Assembly (NCBI RefSeq): GCF_000805675.1
Contig: NZ_JSEF01000002.1
Location: 1 to 64,000 of the forward strand
Origin: Corynebacterium minutissimum
GTDB lineage: Bacteria; Actinomycetota; Actinomycetes; Mycobacteriales; Mycobacteriaceae
Direction: 5' to 3'
DNA: 64,000 nucleotides
Shown: positions 33,763-44,200 of the stretch, piece by piece
Numbering within the stretch: position 1 is the stretch's first letter
Layout of the letters: the number at the start of each line of letters is the position of its first letter
Notes under the pieces: model-generated
Told to the model about the DNA's origin: nothing
The model's database searches: none
Seen by the model: only the letters and a program-made list of their open reading frames with translations
Program-made: the position numbers and the translations under genes

Positions 33763-35244
33763 TTAGTTGCGCGCGGTACGGCGAGCGAACCATGCACCAG
33801 CTGCGACGATGGCTGCACCAATAGCGGCCAGGATTCCGACACCGGCACCACCAGTCATCGGCAGGTTCGGGGTGTCCTGCTTGATGTTGTCGATCTCAGA
33901 CACGAGGGTAATCTTGTCGTCACCGTTGAGCTCACCAGTCTTCGCGATATTCTCGCGGGTGAAGTCAATCTCGGTAACGTTCTTCTCCGGCAGTGCATAA
34001 CCAGCCGGAGCCTTGGTCTCCTTCAGACAGAACTTCTTCATGTCGGTGACCTGTGCGTTGTCCGCGAAGTCGGTGACATGCAAGCCATCGATGGTGATGG
34101 TTCCATCCTCACCAGTGGTCCACTTGTTCGCACCGTTTACTGTCAACGGGTTCTCGAGCTTATCCTGCGCGGAGGCACATCGGTAGAGCTCGAACTCCGC
34201 ACCCTGCAGGACCTTGCCGGCCTCCTTGCCGTCCTTCTTCACGACCTTCAGCTTGCCGTGGTAGGTCACGACCTCGTTGGTCTTGTTCTCGACCTCGTTA
34301 CCGCTATTCGGGTTGTTGAAGATGACGTCAGCCTGGTTCTTCAGCTCAGTGGTGTCGCCAACCTCCTTGCGCTTGACCTCGAAGGTCAGCGAGAGCTTGT
34401 CGCCGGACTTAACCTTCTTCAGGCCCTGGTCAGTCAGCTTGACGATGAGCTTGTTGCTGTTGTCAGCCGGAGTGTTGACCTCGTAGTCACCGGTTTCCAG
34501 AACAGTGTCGCCAGCCTTGATCTCGGTAATCTTCTGGAAGTCCAGGCGCTTGTCCAGCTGGTCCTCAAAGCGGAAGGCAGTCAGACTCTTGCCCTCGCCC
34601 CAGGTCGGAGCGTCAGCGTTAATGGTGTAGGTGTAACCATCCTGGATGTTCTTATCTGCATCCTTGACGGTCTTCTCGGTCTTGGTCTCCGTGTTCTTCG
34701 GGTAAGCAACGACGTTGTAGTTCCACGCGTCGGAGGCCTCGTTAACCATCGGAACGGAAACGATGAACGGAGCACCAGTAACGATGCCGGCCGGAGCGCC
34801 CGTTTCCTCTACCAGGTAGATACCCAGATCCAGGTTATCGAAGGCAGCCTTACCATCGTCACCGGTGGTCTGTTCATACGTAGTGCTGGTCTCCTTTCCC
34901 TTTGCATCGGCGGCGTTCTTCGGGAAGGTCGACCAGTCACCATTCTGCAGGTCGTAGTTCAGCTTGGTGATCTTGTAGGTCACACCAGCGAGCGGCTCAC
35001 CCTGTACGCCTTCCATCTCCTGGCCGGTAGCTGCATTACCAGACTCGGCACCCTTCTGCTTGTAGAGGGTGATGGAGCCCTTCTTGTTAAAGTCGATGTT
35101 GGCCGGGTTAACGGAGGTGCCCGCGGAAGCCTCAGAAGTGGCGGTATCATCCTGAGCCAGAGCGCCCGGAGCGGAGATTCCCAGGGAGAGGCCTACGACT
35201 GCTGCGAAAGTGACCGAACGAGCGGTACGAGAGATCTTATTCAC
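33763..35244 (-). CDS. Major shaft pilin (SpaD/SpaH-like), LPMTG anchored
   Basis: A 493-residue pilin. GTG 35244 lies nine bases after AAAGGA; the longer frame upstream is unlikely. The signal peptide ends at APGALA-Q31. The N-terminal domain holds the pilin motif WNYNVVAYPK (174-183), whose Lys183 would accept the sortase bond. Middle and C-terminal Cna-B-type domains follow, with the E-box FCLKETKAPAGY (405-416, Glu409) for an isopeptide bond and two cysteines (YRCAS, KKFCLK) likely to pair. LPMTGG (461-466), a hydrophobic helix and RRTARN end it. It heads the operon and has a long, unusual upstream region. Confidence 0.92.
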   Translation of the reverse strand: MNKISRTARSVTFAAVVGLSLGISAPGALAQDDTATSEASAGTSVNPANIDFNKKGSITLYKQKGAESGNAATGQEMEGVQGEPLAGVTYKITKLNYDLQNGDWSTFPKNAADAKGKETSTTYEQTTGDDGKAAFDNLDLGIYLVEETGAPAGIVTGAPFIVSVPMVNEASDAWNYNVVAYPKNTETKTEKTVKDADKNIQDGYTYTINADAPTWGEGKSLTAFRFEDQLDKRLDFQKITEIKAGDTVLETGDYEVNTPADNSNKLIVKLTDQGLKKVKSGDKLSLTFEVKRKEVGDTTELKNQADVIFNNPNSGNEVENKTNEVVTYHGKLKVVKKDGKEAGKVLQGAEFELYRCASAQDKLENPLTVNGANKWTTGEDGTITIDGLHVTDFADNAQVTDMKKFCLKETKAPAGYALPEKNVTEIDFTRENIAKTGELNGDDKITLVSEIDNIKQDTPNLPMTGGAGVGILAAIGAAIVAAGAWFARRTARN

Positions 35245-35878
35245 GGAAACAGGTCCTTTACATGAGTTGTGTAATGAGACACCGCGCCTCATCAGCTGTA
35301 CGCAATCCACTCCCCACGGTTTACACACCATGGCCCGGCCCATCGCTAAGAATCTTTCACCCACATAGAGCGACGTTCCCAAGAAGGTAAGGCACCTACC
35401 CGGGCCCCTAGCCTAAGTAACGGTAGCCTGTGGATTACATAGCTAGACCCTATACCTAGAAGAAGAAATGCGATATCGAACAAATGCCCGCTTCCCATAA
35501 AACCAGCTAGCCCTCTCAAGTAATCGCCCCCCCCCGCGCAGATAATAATTATATTCGCAGTTAAACTGCGGTATTGGTAGCTGCCATTCCACTTTGAGTG
35601 ATATCGACCTCACCGCCCCCTTACGGGGGCTCTAGCAGCCTTGCCCAGGCACATTGGTGGCAACTATCTCACTGCGAAACGCTTACCAAGAGCGCCATGC
35701 AACCACCAGCACAACCATTAACACTGTCAATATCGCCAGGTAGACGTGAATCTTCATGGGCAACCACTGGGGCGCGGCAAGAAGGTACCTCAGGACAATC
35801 CCGAAGCCATATATTTTCTCGGTCTTTAACAAACTCCAGATAGAAAGCTAACATCCCTAGGTTTCTTGGCGGGGCTCT
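35245..35878. other. Long intergenic region upstream of the pilus operon
   Basis: No convincing gene is seen. It contains a run of nine C (35527-35535; nine G for the pilin strand), the 15-base palindrome CGCAGTTAAACTGCG (35556-35570) and a hairpin GCCCCC-TTAC-GGGGGC (35615-35630). The region is visibly more A/T-rich than its flanks. Open frames of 60-80 codons (35598-35843 and 35669-35854) lack ribosome sites and family features. It likely carries the pilin promoter and regulator sites. Confidence 0.6.
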
Positions 35879-37663
35879 CTAAGAACGATCACCAGTAGTT
35901 TTCGCGGCACGAAGGAGCGCCGCATAAGCGCCGTCGCGGGCCAGCAGCTCAGCGTGGGTGCCGCGCTCGGCCACGCGGCCGGCGTCGAGGACGACGATCT
36001 GGTCGGCATCGCGGATGGTGGACAGGCGGTGCGCGATGACCAGGCGGGTGGCGTCCGCACCAAGCACTGCTTCCTGGATAGCGCGCTCCGTTTCGTTGTC
36101 CAGGGCCGAGGTGGCCTCATCGAGGATGAGGACCTGCGGGCGGCGCAGCAGCGTGCGGGCCAGCGAGATGCGCTGTTGCTCACCACCGGAGAAGCGGTAG
36201 CCGCGCGAGCCGACGAGGGTATCGAGGCCGTCGGGAAGCCCCTTAACCACATCGGCCACGCGTGCGGCATGAAGGGCCGTCCACATGTCCTCCTCCGTGG
36301 CATCGGGCTGCGCGAAGAGGAGGTTCTCCCGCACGGTGCCGTGGATGAGGTAAGTCTCTTGGGAAACTACGCCGATGACTTCCGCACGTTGCTCAGGTGG
36401 AATATCGCGCAGGTCGACACCACCCAAAAGCACGGAACCGGAGGTCGGGTCAGCCAAGCGCGCCATAAGTGCAGCGACGGTGGACTTGCCGGAACCGGTA
36501 TGCCCCACAAGTGCGGTGGTGGTGTGGGCGGGGATGGAAAGGGAGACGTCGGAAAGCGCGTCGGCGTCGGTGCCGGGGTAGCGGTAGGAGACGTTGTGGA
36601 GGGTGAGGGAGGCGTCGGCAAGCTGGGCGGGCTCGGTGGCCTCCTTGAGTTCGGGCTCCAGGTCCAGGTACTCAAAGATGCGGCTGAACAGCGCCATGGA
36701 CGCCACCCACTGCGCGCCCACGTTGAGCAGGCCAGTAATGGGGCGGAAAATCTGGGTTTGCAGGGTAGAAAAGGCGATGAGCGTGCCAATCGTAATCCCC
36801 GGGCGCAGGCCGGCCACGAGATAAATCAGGGCTGGCATAACGCCAAAAATGATTTGAGTCAGCGCCATGCGCCAGCGCCCGGCCAATTGGGACTCAAGCT
36901 CCAAGCGGATGAGGGAGCGCGAGGTGGCCGAGAAGTTCGAGTAGACCCGGTCCTGCGCTCCTAACGTGGTTGCCAGGCGCATGCCGGAGACGGACAGGTT
37001 CTCCGAAATGGTCTGTTGGAGTTCCGCTTGGGCTTGGCTGTTTTTCTCCATGAGGCTGCGGCGCAGAACGGCGGCGCGGCGCGTGAGCCACACGGCAGGA
37101 GGCAACACCAGCAAGGACAGCAACGAGAGGGTCGGCGAGAGGGCCACCATCGCCACCAACGTCGCCACCGTCATGGTGAGGTTGCTGGCCACGGACGTCG
37201 CGGTGGTGGTCACCATGCCACGCATCGCTGCGATGTCATTGGTCAGGCGCGATTGGATTTCACCGCCGCGGTTGTTGGTGAAGAACTGCAGGGATTGGCG
37301 CTGCAAGTTGGCAAAGACCTGCGTGCGCAGCTCGTGCATGATGGTATGCCCCACCCGCGCGGATAAAAAGGACTGGATAACGCCAATGGCTTGGGAGACC
37401 ACGGTGATGGCCAACATGCCGCCGACAAGCCACAAAAGCAGCGCAGTGTCGTGCCGTGGAATGGCCTCATCCACGGTGCGGCGCACGAGGAACGGCTGCA
37501 CCACCGTGAGCCCCGAGGTCGCCACGATGAGCGCGAGCACAAGCAGCAGCGTGCCGCGGTGCGGGGCAAAGAGGCCAGCCACCCGACGGAACTCAACCGG
37601 GTGCTGGGACAGCTGATCGACGTCCGCGGGGTCCTTCACCGCGGTATGCATCGGCCGCGTCAT
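35879..37663 (-). CDS. ABC exporter (fused membrane and ATPase domains)
   Basis: A 594-residue half-transporter with all ATPase motifs intact: GHTGSGKST, FSGGEQQRISLARTLL and VLILDEATSALD. It can therefore work as a homodimer, unlike the split pair at 10752-14411. Six membrane helices occupy about residues 30-325. The N-terminus MTRPMHTAVKDPADVDQLSQ is polar. It starts three bases after the VanW-protein stop, so the two are probably co-transcribed. The substrate is unknown; drug or lipid export is typical of the family. Confidence 0.9.
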   Translation of the reverse strand: MTRPMHTAVKDPADVDQLSQHPVEFRRVAGLFAPHRGTLLLVLALIVATSGLTVVQPFLVRRTVDEAIPRHDTALLLWLVGGMLAITVVSQAIGVIQSFLSARVGHTIMHELRTQVFANLQRQSLQFFTNNRGGEIQSRLTNDIAAMRGMVTTTATSVASNLTMTVATLVAMVALSPTLSLLSLLVLPPAVWLTRRAAVLRRSLMEKNSQAQAELQQTISENLSVSGMRLATTLGAQDRVYSNFSATSRSLIRLELESQLAGRWRMALTQIIFGVMPALIYLVAGLRPGITIGTLIAFSTLQTQIFRPITGLLNVGAQWVASMALFSRIFEYLDLEPELKEATEPAQLADASLTLHNVSYRYPGTDADALSDVSLSIPAHTTTALVGHTGSGKSTVAALMARLADPTSGSVLLGGVDLRDIPPEQRAEVIGVVSQETYLIHGTVRENLLFAQPDATEEDMWTALHAARVADVVKGLPDGLDTLVGSRGYRFSGGEQQRISLARTLLRRPQVLILDEATSALDNETERAIQEAVLGADATRLVIAHRLSTIRDADQIVVLDAGRVAERGTHAELLARDGAYAALLRAAKTTGDRS

Positions 37664-37666
37664 AGT

Positions 37667-39370
37667 TTAACCGCAGGTGACGATGGGCTGCGGGTCATAA
37701 ACCGTGGTGGTGGTCTCCCGGGAGATTTCCTTGCCGGAGAGGTCCTTGATAACGCGGGTATCGGACGTCGTGAAGCCCGGCGCGCCAGACGACGGCGAGC
37801 AGTCCTCGCTCACCGACTTGCGCTGCGGCTCGGTCTTGGCCCAGCGGCCGTTGTTGATGGACTCAACCTCAACAGTCTTCACGCCCTTGAAGCGCACGGT
37901 GATGTCGCTGCCGAAGCTGGTTTCGATGCGCACCGGGTGGTTCGAGGTGTTCTTGAACTGCAGGTCAATCGCGCCTTCGTACACGGTGGCCTCGCGGCCG
38001 GCCGGGTAGCGCGAAATGTAATAGGAGTGCGGGGTATGCGCCACATCCTCCATGCCGGCGAAGTACGCGGCGTTGTAGAGCGTGGTGGCGAACTGGGAGA
38101 TGCCACCGCCCACGGCCTTGCCCGCGTGGCCGTCGATGATGATGCCGGATTCCACGTAGCCCTGCGCAGTGCCGCGCGGGCCGGTGTAGCCGTTGAGGGA
38201 GAAAGTCTCGCCTGGGTTGACCACGGCACCGTTGACCTGCTGGGCCACCAGCCGGATGTTAGTGCCGGAGGCCCCAGAAAAGCCACCGGTGGAGAACTCG
38301 GACACGGTGTCATCGAAGGTGGCCTTCTCCGCCATCTCGGTGGTGAAATCCGCGGGGTCCGGCTTGTAGTCGGCATCCCACTCGCGGTCATCTTCGCTGC
38401 TCACGCGGTCTTCGAAACCATCGAGGGTCTTGTCCCAATCGATGATGGAGCCATCCACCGAGGGCGTAATCTGCTTGTCGTTGCCGCTGAAGGAAATCTT
38501 GGCGTTGGTGCCGGGCACCTCGGAGCCTTGCATGCGCTCTTGGAAGAGCTCGCGCGCGCGGTCTTTATCTACCTTGAGGCGCAGCTCGCCTTCCTCGGCA
38601 GCGATGGAGACGAACTGGGAAATCTCCGGCTTGCGCAGGGTTCCGGCGGTGTTGTTCTCGCCTTTCAGAGTGAGCGGATTATCCAGCGCGCGGGCGGCAT
38701 CACCGGTGCGCATAGCCTCAATCGCCGCGGCGTTAATTTGTGGTTCCACCACCATGGGCGTGACCTCCACACCGTCGGGGTCGAGCCAGTGCTTCTCGAC
38801 GTCCCCCCTCAACGCCTCCTTCTCCACCGCCTGGCCGAGTACGGGTTTGGTCTCTTTGAGGGAGCCGTCGACAAGCTCGAGGTTTCCGTCCTCCGGCTCG
38901 ATCGCGAGCTCTTCGCCTACGCGATCCAGCGCGCCGTCGAGCTGGGCATCGTCGACATCGACGGCGACTGGGATTTCCTCGGTAGGTTTAATGAAGCTGT
39001 AGAGGCGGGCAAAGGGATTGAGCGAGGCATCCGGGATGCCGTCGACAGCCTTCTGGTAGTTCAGGCTCAGCCCCGAATCCTGCGGGATGAGCTCGGAGGT
39101 TTTCTCGCCTGCGCGCACGATGACGGGCCGGGTGGCCACGTCACCGAGTTCACCTTCCAGTTTCTCTACCGCGGCGGTGCGCTCCATGCGGGAGATGTCA
39201 ACGCCGCCTACCGACGTCGCACGCGGCACCTTGTGCTGGTTCGCCATGACATCCCAGGCGTAGGCGATGCCGGCGATGAGCACGAGGCCGACGAGCACGC
39301 CGAGGGTGACCTTGAGTCCCCGGCGGTTGCGGTCGCGTCGGTATTGGCTGTGTCCGATTGCCTTTTTCAC
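37667..39370 (-). CDS. VanW family protein with peptidoglycan-binding-like domains
   Basis: A 567-residue envelope protein. A basic N-terminus (RRDRNRRG) and one membrane helix (about 20-42) place the rest outside the cell. A PG_binding_4-like domain follows (SVGGVDISRMERTAAVEKLE), probably repeated, then the VanW domain at about 350-480 (TFSLNGYTGPRGTAQGYVE; GGGISQFATTLYNAAYFAGM) and a beta-rich end with two or three cysteines. VanW domains occur in glycopeptide-resistance clusters, but their role is unclear. Nothing else of a van cluster is present, so this is an ordinary wall protein. Confidence 0.88.
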   Translation of the reverse strand: MKKAIGHSQYRRDRNRRGLKVTLGVLVGLVLIAGIAYAWDVMANQHKVPRATSVGGVDISRMERTAAVEKLEGELGDVATRPVIVRAGEKTSELIPQDSGLSLNYQKAVDGIPDASLNPFARLYSFIKPTEEIPVAVDVDDAQLDGALDRVGEELAIEPEDGNLELVDGSLKETKPVLGQAVEKEALRGDVEKHWLDPDGVEVTPMVVEPQINAAAIEAMRTGDAARALDNPLTLKGENNTAGTLRKPEISQFVSIAAEEGELRLKVDKDRARELFQERMQGSEVPGTNAKISFSGNDKQITPSVDGSIIDWDKTLDGFEDRVSSEDDREWDADYKPDPADFTTEMAEKATFDDTVSEFSTGGFSGASGTNIRLVAQQVNGAVVNPGETFSLNGYTGPRGTAQGYVESGIIIDGHAGKAVGGGISQFATTLYNAAYFAGMEDVAHTPHSYYISRYPAGREATVYEGAIDLQFKNTSNHPVRIETSFGSDITVRFKGVKTVEVESINNGRWAKTEPQRKSVSEDCSPSSGAPGFTTSDTRVIKDLSGKEISRETTTTVYDPQPIVTCG

Positions 39371-39404
39371 GTGTACGAGATTAACGTCTGCCAGCTAGTT
39401 TTTC

Positions 39405-40481
39405 CTAGTCGGTATCCTGCTGGGCCACTACTTCCGCCGCCGCATCAATCACCGCGTCAATGTCGTCATCGGTGGACCACAGCGGCATGTCAGCACCTGC
39501 GGCGAGGGCGGCGGCCACGGCTTCCGACACGCTGAAGTTCTCCGAAATGGAGGCCATTCCTCCCAGGTCATCGGTATAAATAGTGCCGTGAAAGCCCAGC
39601 TCTTCGCGAGCCAGCTGGTAGGCGCGCGGGTTCAGGGAAGCAGGTTCTTCACCCAGGCCGGGGACCACGAGGTGGCCCATCATGAGTGCTGCCTCCGGCG
39701 CTTGCGGAAGAGCTGTGTGAAAGGGCACGAACTCGTGGCCGGAGAGTTCCTCCAGCGGCGGAGTAACGGCCTCGCCTAAGTGTGTATCCCCGGAGGCGCG
39801 CCCATGTCCGGGGAAGTGTTTGAACACGGCCTTGATACCTGCTGCCTGCAGCCCGCGGGCAAAGGCCGCGCCATAGTCGCCGGCGGCCTCTGGGTCGGTA
39901 GAGAAGGCGCGGTCGCCGACAACCTCCAGGCCGCCCCCATCCACGTCGAGCACCGGGGCAAAGTCCACCGTGACTCCATGCGCGCGGAGGCTGTGTCCAA
40001 TCTCGGTGGCCATCTGCTCCACCTCTTCTGGGGTATGACCCTCCGCCATGGCCTGCGGCGAGGGATAGTCACCCAAAATCTCAGAGAAGCGCTGGACGCG
40101 GCCGCCCTCGAAATCGATGGACACCTCGAAGTCGCGGCCCACCTCGTCGCGCAGGGCGTTGATTCCCCGCGGACCATCGCTGAGTAGTTCCGGGTCGGCC
40201 CAGCTCGGGATGAACAGCCCGCCAACACCCGCGTCCAGCTTCGCCCGGGCATCCTCATAGTTCAGTGCCGGCGGCATGAGCTTTGCTGCCGCACGAGCCC
40301 GCACGTCCTCGGGCGCCTCGGCCTCGGTTGTCTCAGCCTCGCTGGTCTCGTCCGCAGCGTTTGAGGCGGCGGACGAAGTTGGGGTGGGCGTTGTAGGGAC
40401 GTCGGAAAGCACAGGCTCCGAACCGCACGCACTGAGGACGCACGCGGTACTCAACAGGAGGGCGGAAGTTGCTTTTCTCAT
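39405..40481 (-). CDS. Glycoside hydrolase family 3 lipoprotein (NagZ-like beta-N-acetylhexosaminidase)
   Basis: A 358-residue lipoprotein. Starting at ATG 40481 gives MRKATSALLLSTACVLSAC, with Cys19 in a lipobox (LSAC). After a Thr/Glu/Ala-rich linker comes a GH3 barrel: FIPSWADPEL, SIDFEGGRVQR, DFAPVLDVDGG, AGIKAVFKHFPGHG, GDTH (the His/Asp region characteristic of NagZ) and YTDDLGGMAS with the probable nucleophile Asp. It should remove N-acetylglucosamine from wall fragments outside the membrane, as in actinobacterial NagZ lipoproteins. It diverges from the universal stress gene over 58 bases. Confidence 0.88.
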   Translation of the reverse strand: MRKATSALLLSTACVLSACGSEPVLSDVPTTPTPTSSAASNAADETSEAETTEAEAPEDVRARAAAKLMPPALNYEDARAKLDAGVGGLFIPSWADPELLSDGPRGINALRDEVGRDFEVSIDFEGGRVQRFSEILGDYPSPQAMAEGHTPEEVEQMATEIGHSLRAHGVTVDFAPVLDVDGGGLEVVGDRAFSTDPEAAGDYGAAFARGLQAAGIKAVFKHFPGHGRASGDTHLGEAVTPPLEELSGHEFVPFHTALPQAPEAALMMGHLVVPGLGEEPASLNPRAYQLAREELGFHGTIYTDDLGGMASISENFSVSEAVAAALAAGADMPLWSTDDDIDAVIDAAAEVVAQQDTD

Positions 40482-40539
40482 ACCCACCAGTCTGCCTGAA
40501 GGCACCGCGCGGACAACACCCGGTTGTTAGGATGGTCAC

Positions 40540-41031
40540 ATGAGCAACGGAGAGACCCTGCTAATCGCCTACGACGGCTCCGACCGCGCCGACCGCGCCC
40601 TCGAATACGCCGCACACCTGCTGCGCCCAACCGACGTCGAAATCCTCACCGCGTGGGAAACCTCCGCGCGCCAGGCCGCACGCGCCGTCAGCCGCACCGG
40701 CCTGCACCAGTCCACGATCTCGCCGGACAGCGTGGAGGAGGACCCTGCTTATGAGGAAGCAGTGGCGATTTGCCGCCGGGGAATCGCCAAGGCGGAATCC
40801 CTGGGCCTGCGCGGACATGCCCACCTGGTGGAGTCGGTGACGTCGATTCAGAGCGCGATTGTCGACGCCGCCCAGGAACTCAACGTCGACGTCATCGTCA
40901 CCGGCACCCGCGCGCTGACCGGCTTCCGCTCGCTGTGGACGAACTCAACTGCGGAGTACATCGTGCGCAATGCGGGCTTGCCAGTCTTTATCGTGCCGCC
41001 GGAGAACGACGACGAGGACGAGGACTGCTAG
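40540..41031 (+). CDS. Universal stress protein (UspA family)
   Basis: A 163-residue single-domain UspA protein. It opens with TLLIAYDGSDRADRALEYAA and ends with VDVIVTGTRALTGFRSLWTNSTAEYIV, matching the ATP-binding Gly-x-Arg...Gly...Ser/Thr pattern though not perfectly. A very acidic tail ENDDEDEDC ends it. Family members bind ATP and respond to stress; a specific role cannot be read here. ATG 40540, with the next gene 11 bases after the stop. Confidence 0.88.
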   Translation: MSNGETLLIAYDGSDRADRALEYAAHLLRPTDVEILTAWETSARQAARAVSRTGLHQSTISPDSVEEDPAYEEAVAICRRGIAKAESLGLRGHAHLVESVTSIQSAIVDAAQELNVDVIVTGTRALTGFRSLWTNSTAEYIVRNAGLPVFIVPPENDDEDEDC

Positions 41032-41042
41032 AATCTGGCGCC

Positions 41043-41240
41043 ATGGCATTCGATAGCGACTCCCTCAACAAGCGCACCCTGGGCCCAGCCCTGGGCAGTG
41101 CTGTCGTTGGCGTGGCGTTGGGAGTCGTCACCATCCTGGGTATTGCCCAGTTCTCGCAGGCAGACGCCGTGCCGAGCGATAACTCTGTCAAGGCCTCCGA
41201 CGCCGTGATGGGCGGACCGGAGTACGGCTCGCGCGAGTAA
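41043..41240 (+). CDS. DUF2613 small membrane protein
   Basis: A 65-residue protein with one hydrophobic helix (ALGSAVVGVALGVVTILGIA), a short polar outer part and the ending GGPEYGSRE. This is the DUF2613 family that sits directly before AftD in mycobacteria (Rv0236A). The stop is two bases before the AftD start, so the two are surely co-translated. It is probably an accessory subunit of the arabinosyltransferase. Start ATG 41043. Confidence 0.85.
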   Translation: MAFDSDSLNKRTLGPALGSAVVGVALGVVTILGIAQFSQADAVPSDNSVKASDAVMGGPEYGSRE

Positions 41241-41242
41241 GC

Positions 41243-44200
41243 GTGCGCGCACGCAGCGGGGGGCTTTTCTTTCTAGCCCTCGTGGTCTTGGTGCAGCCGT
41301 GGGGGCTGACTGCTGCCGACACCAAACATGATCTGGTGGCCAACCCGGCGGGCTTCTTGCGCGGTGCGCTGCATGCTTATACCGATACTTTCACGCTGGG
41401 CCAGCTGCAGAACCAGGCTTATGGCTACCTCTTCCCGCAGGGCTTGTTCTTCCTGCTGGCGGACCCGCTGCCGGATTGGATAGCGCAGCGAGCGTGGTGG
41501 TTTGTGGTCTTGGCCGTGGGCTTTCTGGGTTTCTTCCGCCTAGTCCGCGCAGTACTTCCTGCCGCGCCGGATTATGCCGCGCTGGCGGGCGGAGTGCTCT
41601 TTGCGCTCTCGCCGCGCACGCTGACGACGTTAGGCGCGATTTCCTCGGAGACCTGGCCGGTCATGCTGGCACCCTGGGTACTGCTGCCCTTCCTGCGGCC
41701 GGGCCGGCTTTGCTGGCGGGATGCAGCACCTTCGGTGGTGGCGGTGGCGTGCATGGGCGCAGTCAACGCCACGGCCACTCTCGCCGCGTGCCTGCCGGCG
41801 GGTTTGCTCCTCTTGTGGCGGCGCGCGGGCAAAACCGGTCTTGCCTGGCTGGCCGGCTGCGCCGCGGTGTCCGCGTGGTGGATTATCCCGCTGCTCATCC
41901 TGGGCCGCTATGCCCCGCCTTTTACCGAGTTCATCGAGTCCGCTCACGTGACCACGCGCTGGCTCAACCTGGCGGAAATCCTGCGCGGCACCACCAGTTG
42001 GGCGCCCTTTGTGGATACCGAGCGCGTCGCCGGCAATGAGCTAGCCACCGAGCCGGTCTTCGTGCTTGTCACCGTGGCGGTTGCCGCCCTGGGTCTTGTG
42101 GGGTTGTCCCGCCTGCCGCGCGTGTGGAGTTTCATGCTGCTGGTGGGCGTGGCCGTACTCGGCACGCATGCCGCGTGGTACCTCGATGCGCTCGACGGCC
42201 CCTTGGCCGCGCTGCGCAACGTGCATAAATTCGATCCCCTGGTACGCATCCCGCTGGTGCTCGGCGTGGCCTCGCTGGTGGCGCGGGTGGAGTTGCCGCG
42301 GACGTTGAGCTTGGGGCGTCGTCAAGCAGCGGGCCTTCTGGTGTGCCTCGTGGTGATGGGTGCGACCGCTCCCGCGTGGGCTGGCCGGCTGCTGCCCAAG
42401 GGCGCGTACGAGGAGGTCCCGGCCTATTGGCACAAGGCCGCCTCCTTCATGAATAGTCTGGACACACGCGTGCTCATCTACCCACCAGCCTCCTTCGCCC
42501 GCCAGGACTGGGGCTGGACGCGCGATGAGCCGGCGCAGCCGCTTCTCGACGTCCCCTGGGCCGTCCGCGACGCCATCCCCCTCATCCCGCCCGAAGCCAT
42601 CCGTGGCCTGGATGGTGCGATGGCGCAGATTTCCCGCGATCCCGCGTCCGCGCCTTTAGTGTTGCAGCGCCTCGGCATCGGGGCCGTCGCGGTGCGCCAC
42701 GACCTCATTTCTGGTTCCTCGGCCCACATCTCGGGCGAGGTCCACACCTTCGGGGAGGTCGACGTCGTGGTTTTCGACGCAGACCTCTCCATGAACTTGG
42801 CACCTGCGGATCCGCCGCGCGTGGCGGGCGGCGGGGAATCGCTCGCACTCCTTTCCGGACCGCATGAGCTGGTCTCCTCCAACGCGGACATCGTCACCGA
42901 TACGCCCACCCTGCGCGACCGCAACTACGGCACGCTCACCGGCCCGGTCTCCGCGCCACTATCCCCTGATGACCCCACCTCCGTGCGCAACCGCCTGCGC
43001 GACTATCCCTCCGCCGGCCCGCTGACCCAGGTGGTAGAACACGATGGCCGTGTCACCGCGTCGTCGTCCGCCGCGGATGCCTCTGCCTTCGGCGGGGCGA
43101 ACCCGGCACGCTCTCTCACCGCGGCCGTCGACAGCGAGAACTCCACCGCCTGGTGGCCAGCGCCCGGTGATTCCGGCTGGCTGGAGCTGCACTCCGATTC
43201 CACGTGGACCTCGCCGAAGCTGCGGCTGATGACCACCGGCACGACGGAAGTGACCATCCACAACGGCGACTCCCAGGTGACTGTCACCATGGAGGCCTTC
43301 CGCGCCCGCGATATCCGCGTGCCCGGCGCGCAGGCCTCCACTATCCGCATCGAGCCGCAGCGCCGCACCGGAATTGCGGAGGCCTCCATCGTGGACCAAC
43401 CCTCCCCGCGCCGCCTCGTCACCGTGCCCGATACCTCGCCGGATGCCGAACAGTTCCTCTTCCAACAGGACAACGAACACATCCTCATCCGCTCCTTCAC
43501 CGCTCCGCGCGCCATGACCGTGCGGGTTGCCGGCACCAAGCCCGTGCTTATCGACGGCTCCCCCCACTCCCCCGGCTCCACCCTCAACCTCTCCGCCGGG
43601 CAGCACCTCCTGCGCACCACCGGCGACTGGGCAGCCTTAACCGATACCGCATCCGCCTTGCCCGCTCCCCTACCTGCCTCGTCTCCTGTCATATCCGGCT
43701 CCGCCTCCGACTCGGCAGCCCCATCCGGCGCGGACCCGACAGCCACTTCCGGCGCGGACCATGGCTATGCCCCGCTCGCTGCTGGTTCCCCCATCGAGCC
43801 GGCCGACCACGACCGCCTCCTTGTCACCGGCCGCGCCTTCAACGAGGGCCTGCGCGGCGAGCTCCGCTCCCCCAACACAGCTGCGGTCTCGACGCCAGGT
43901 TCGGCACAAGATTCAGCGCCAGCCTCCAGCTCGGCACCGCTAGCCCTCGAGCCGCGCTCCATCGATGCCGACACTCAGGCCTTCCTCATCCCCGCCGGCG
44001 CTAGCGGCACCTTCCACATGTCTTTTGGTGCTGACCGCGCCTACCGCGTGGGCCTCGGCCTCGGCGGCGCGCTCGCCGCGCTGACCACCGCGCTGTGCCT
44101 GCTCGTCATGGCCCGCGGCCCTTCCCCTGCCACATCCGCGTCTTACACAGCGCACGACTCGACCAGCCCGGCTGCCCTCCCGGCGAGCTCCACCACCTCC

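Noticed and set aside
35598..35854. Small open frames on both strands upstream of the pilus operon
   Set aside because: No ribosome site, no hydrophobic or domain pattern, and odd composition.
37667..39370. VanW as a sign of a vancomycin-resistance cluster
   Set aside because: No VanH, ligase, VanX or two-component genes are near; VanW domains are common in ordinary envelope proteins.
37391..39535. 714-codon open frame antisense to the VanW gene
   Set aside because: Composition (His, Gly and Arg rich) is typical of a shadow; the VanW motifs lie on the other strand.
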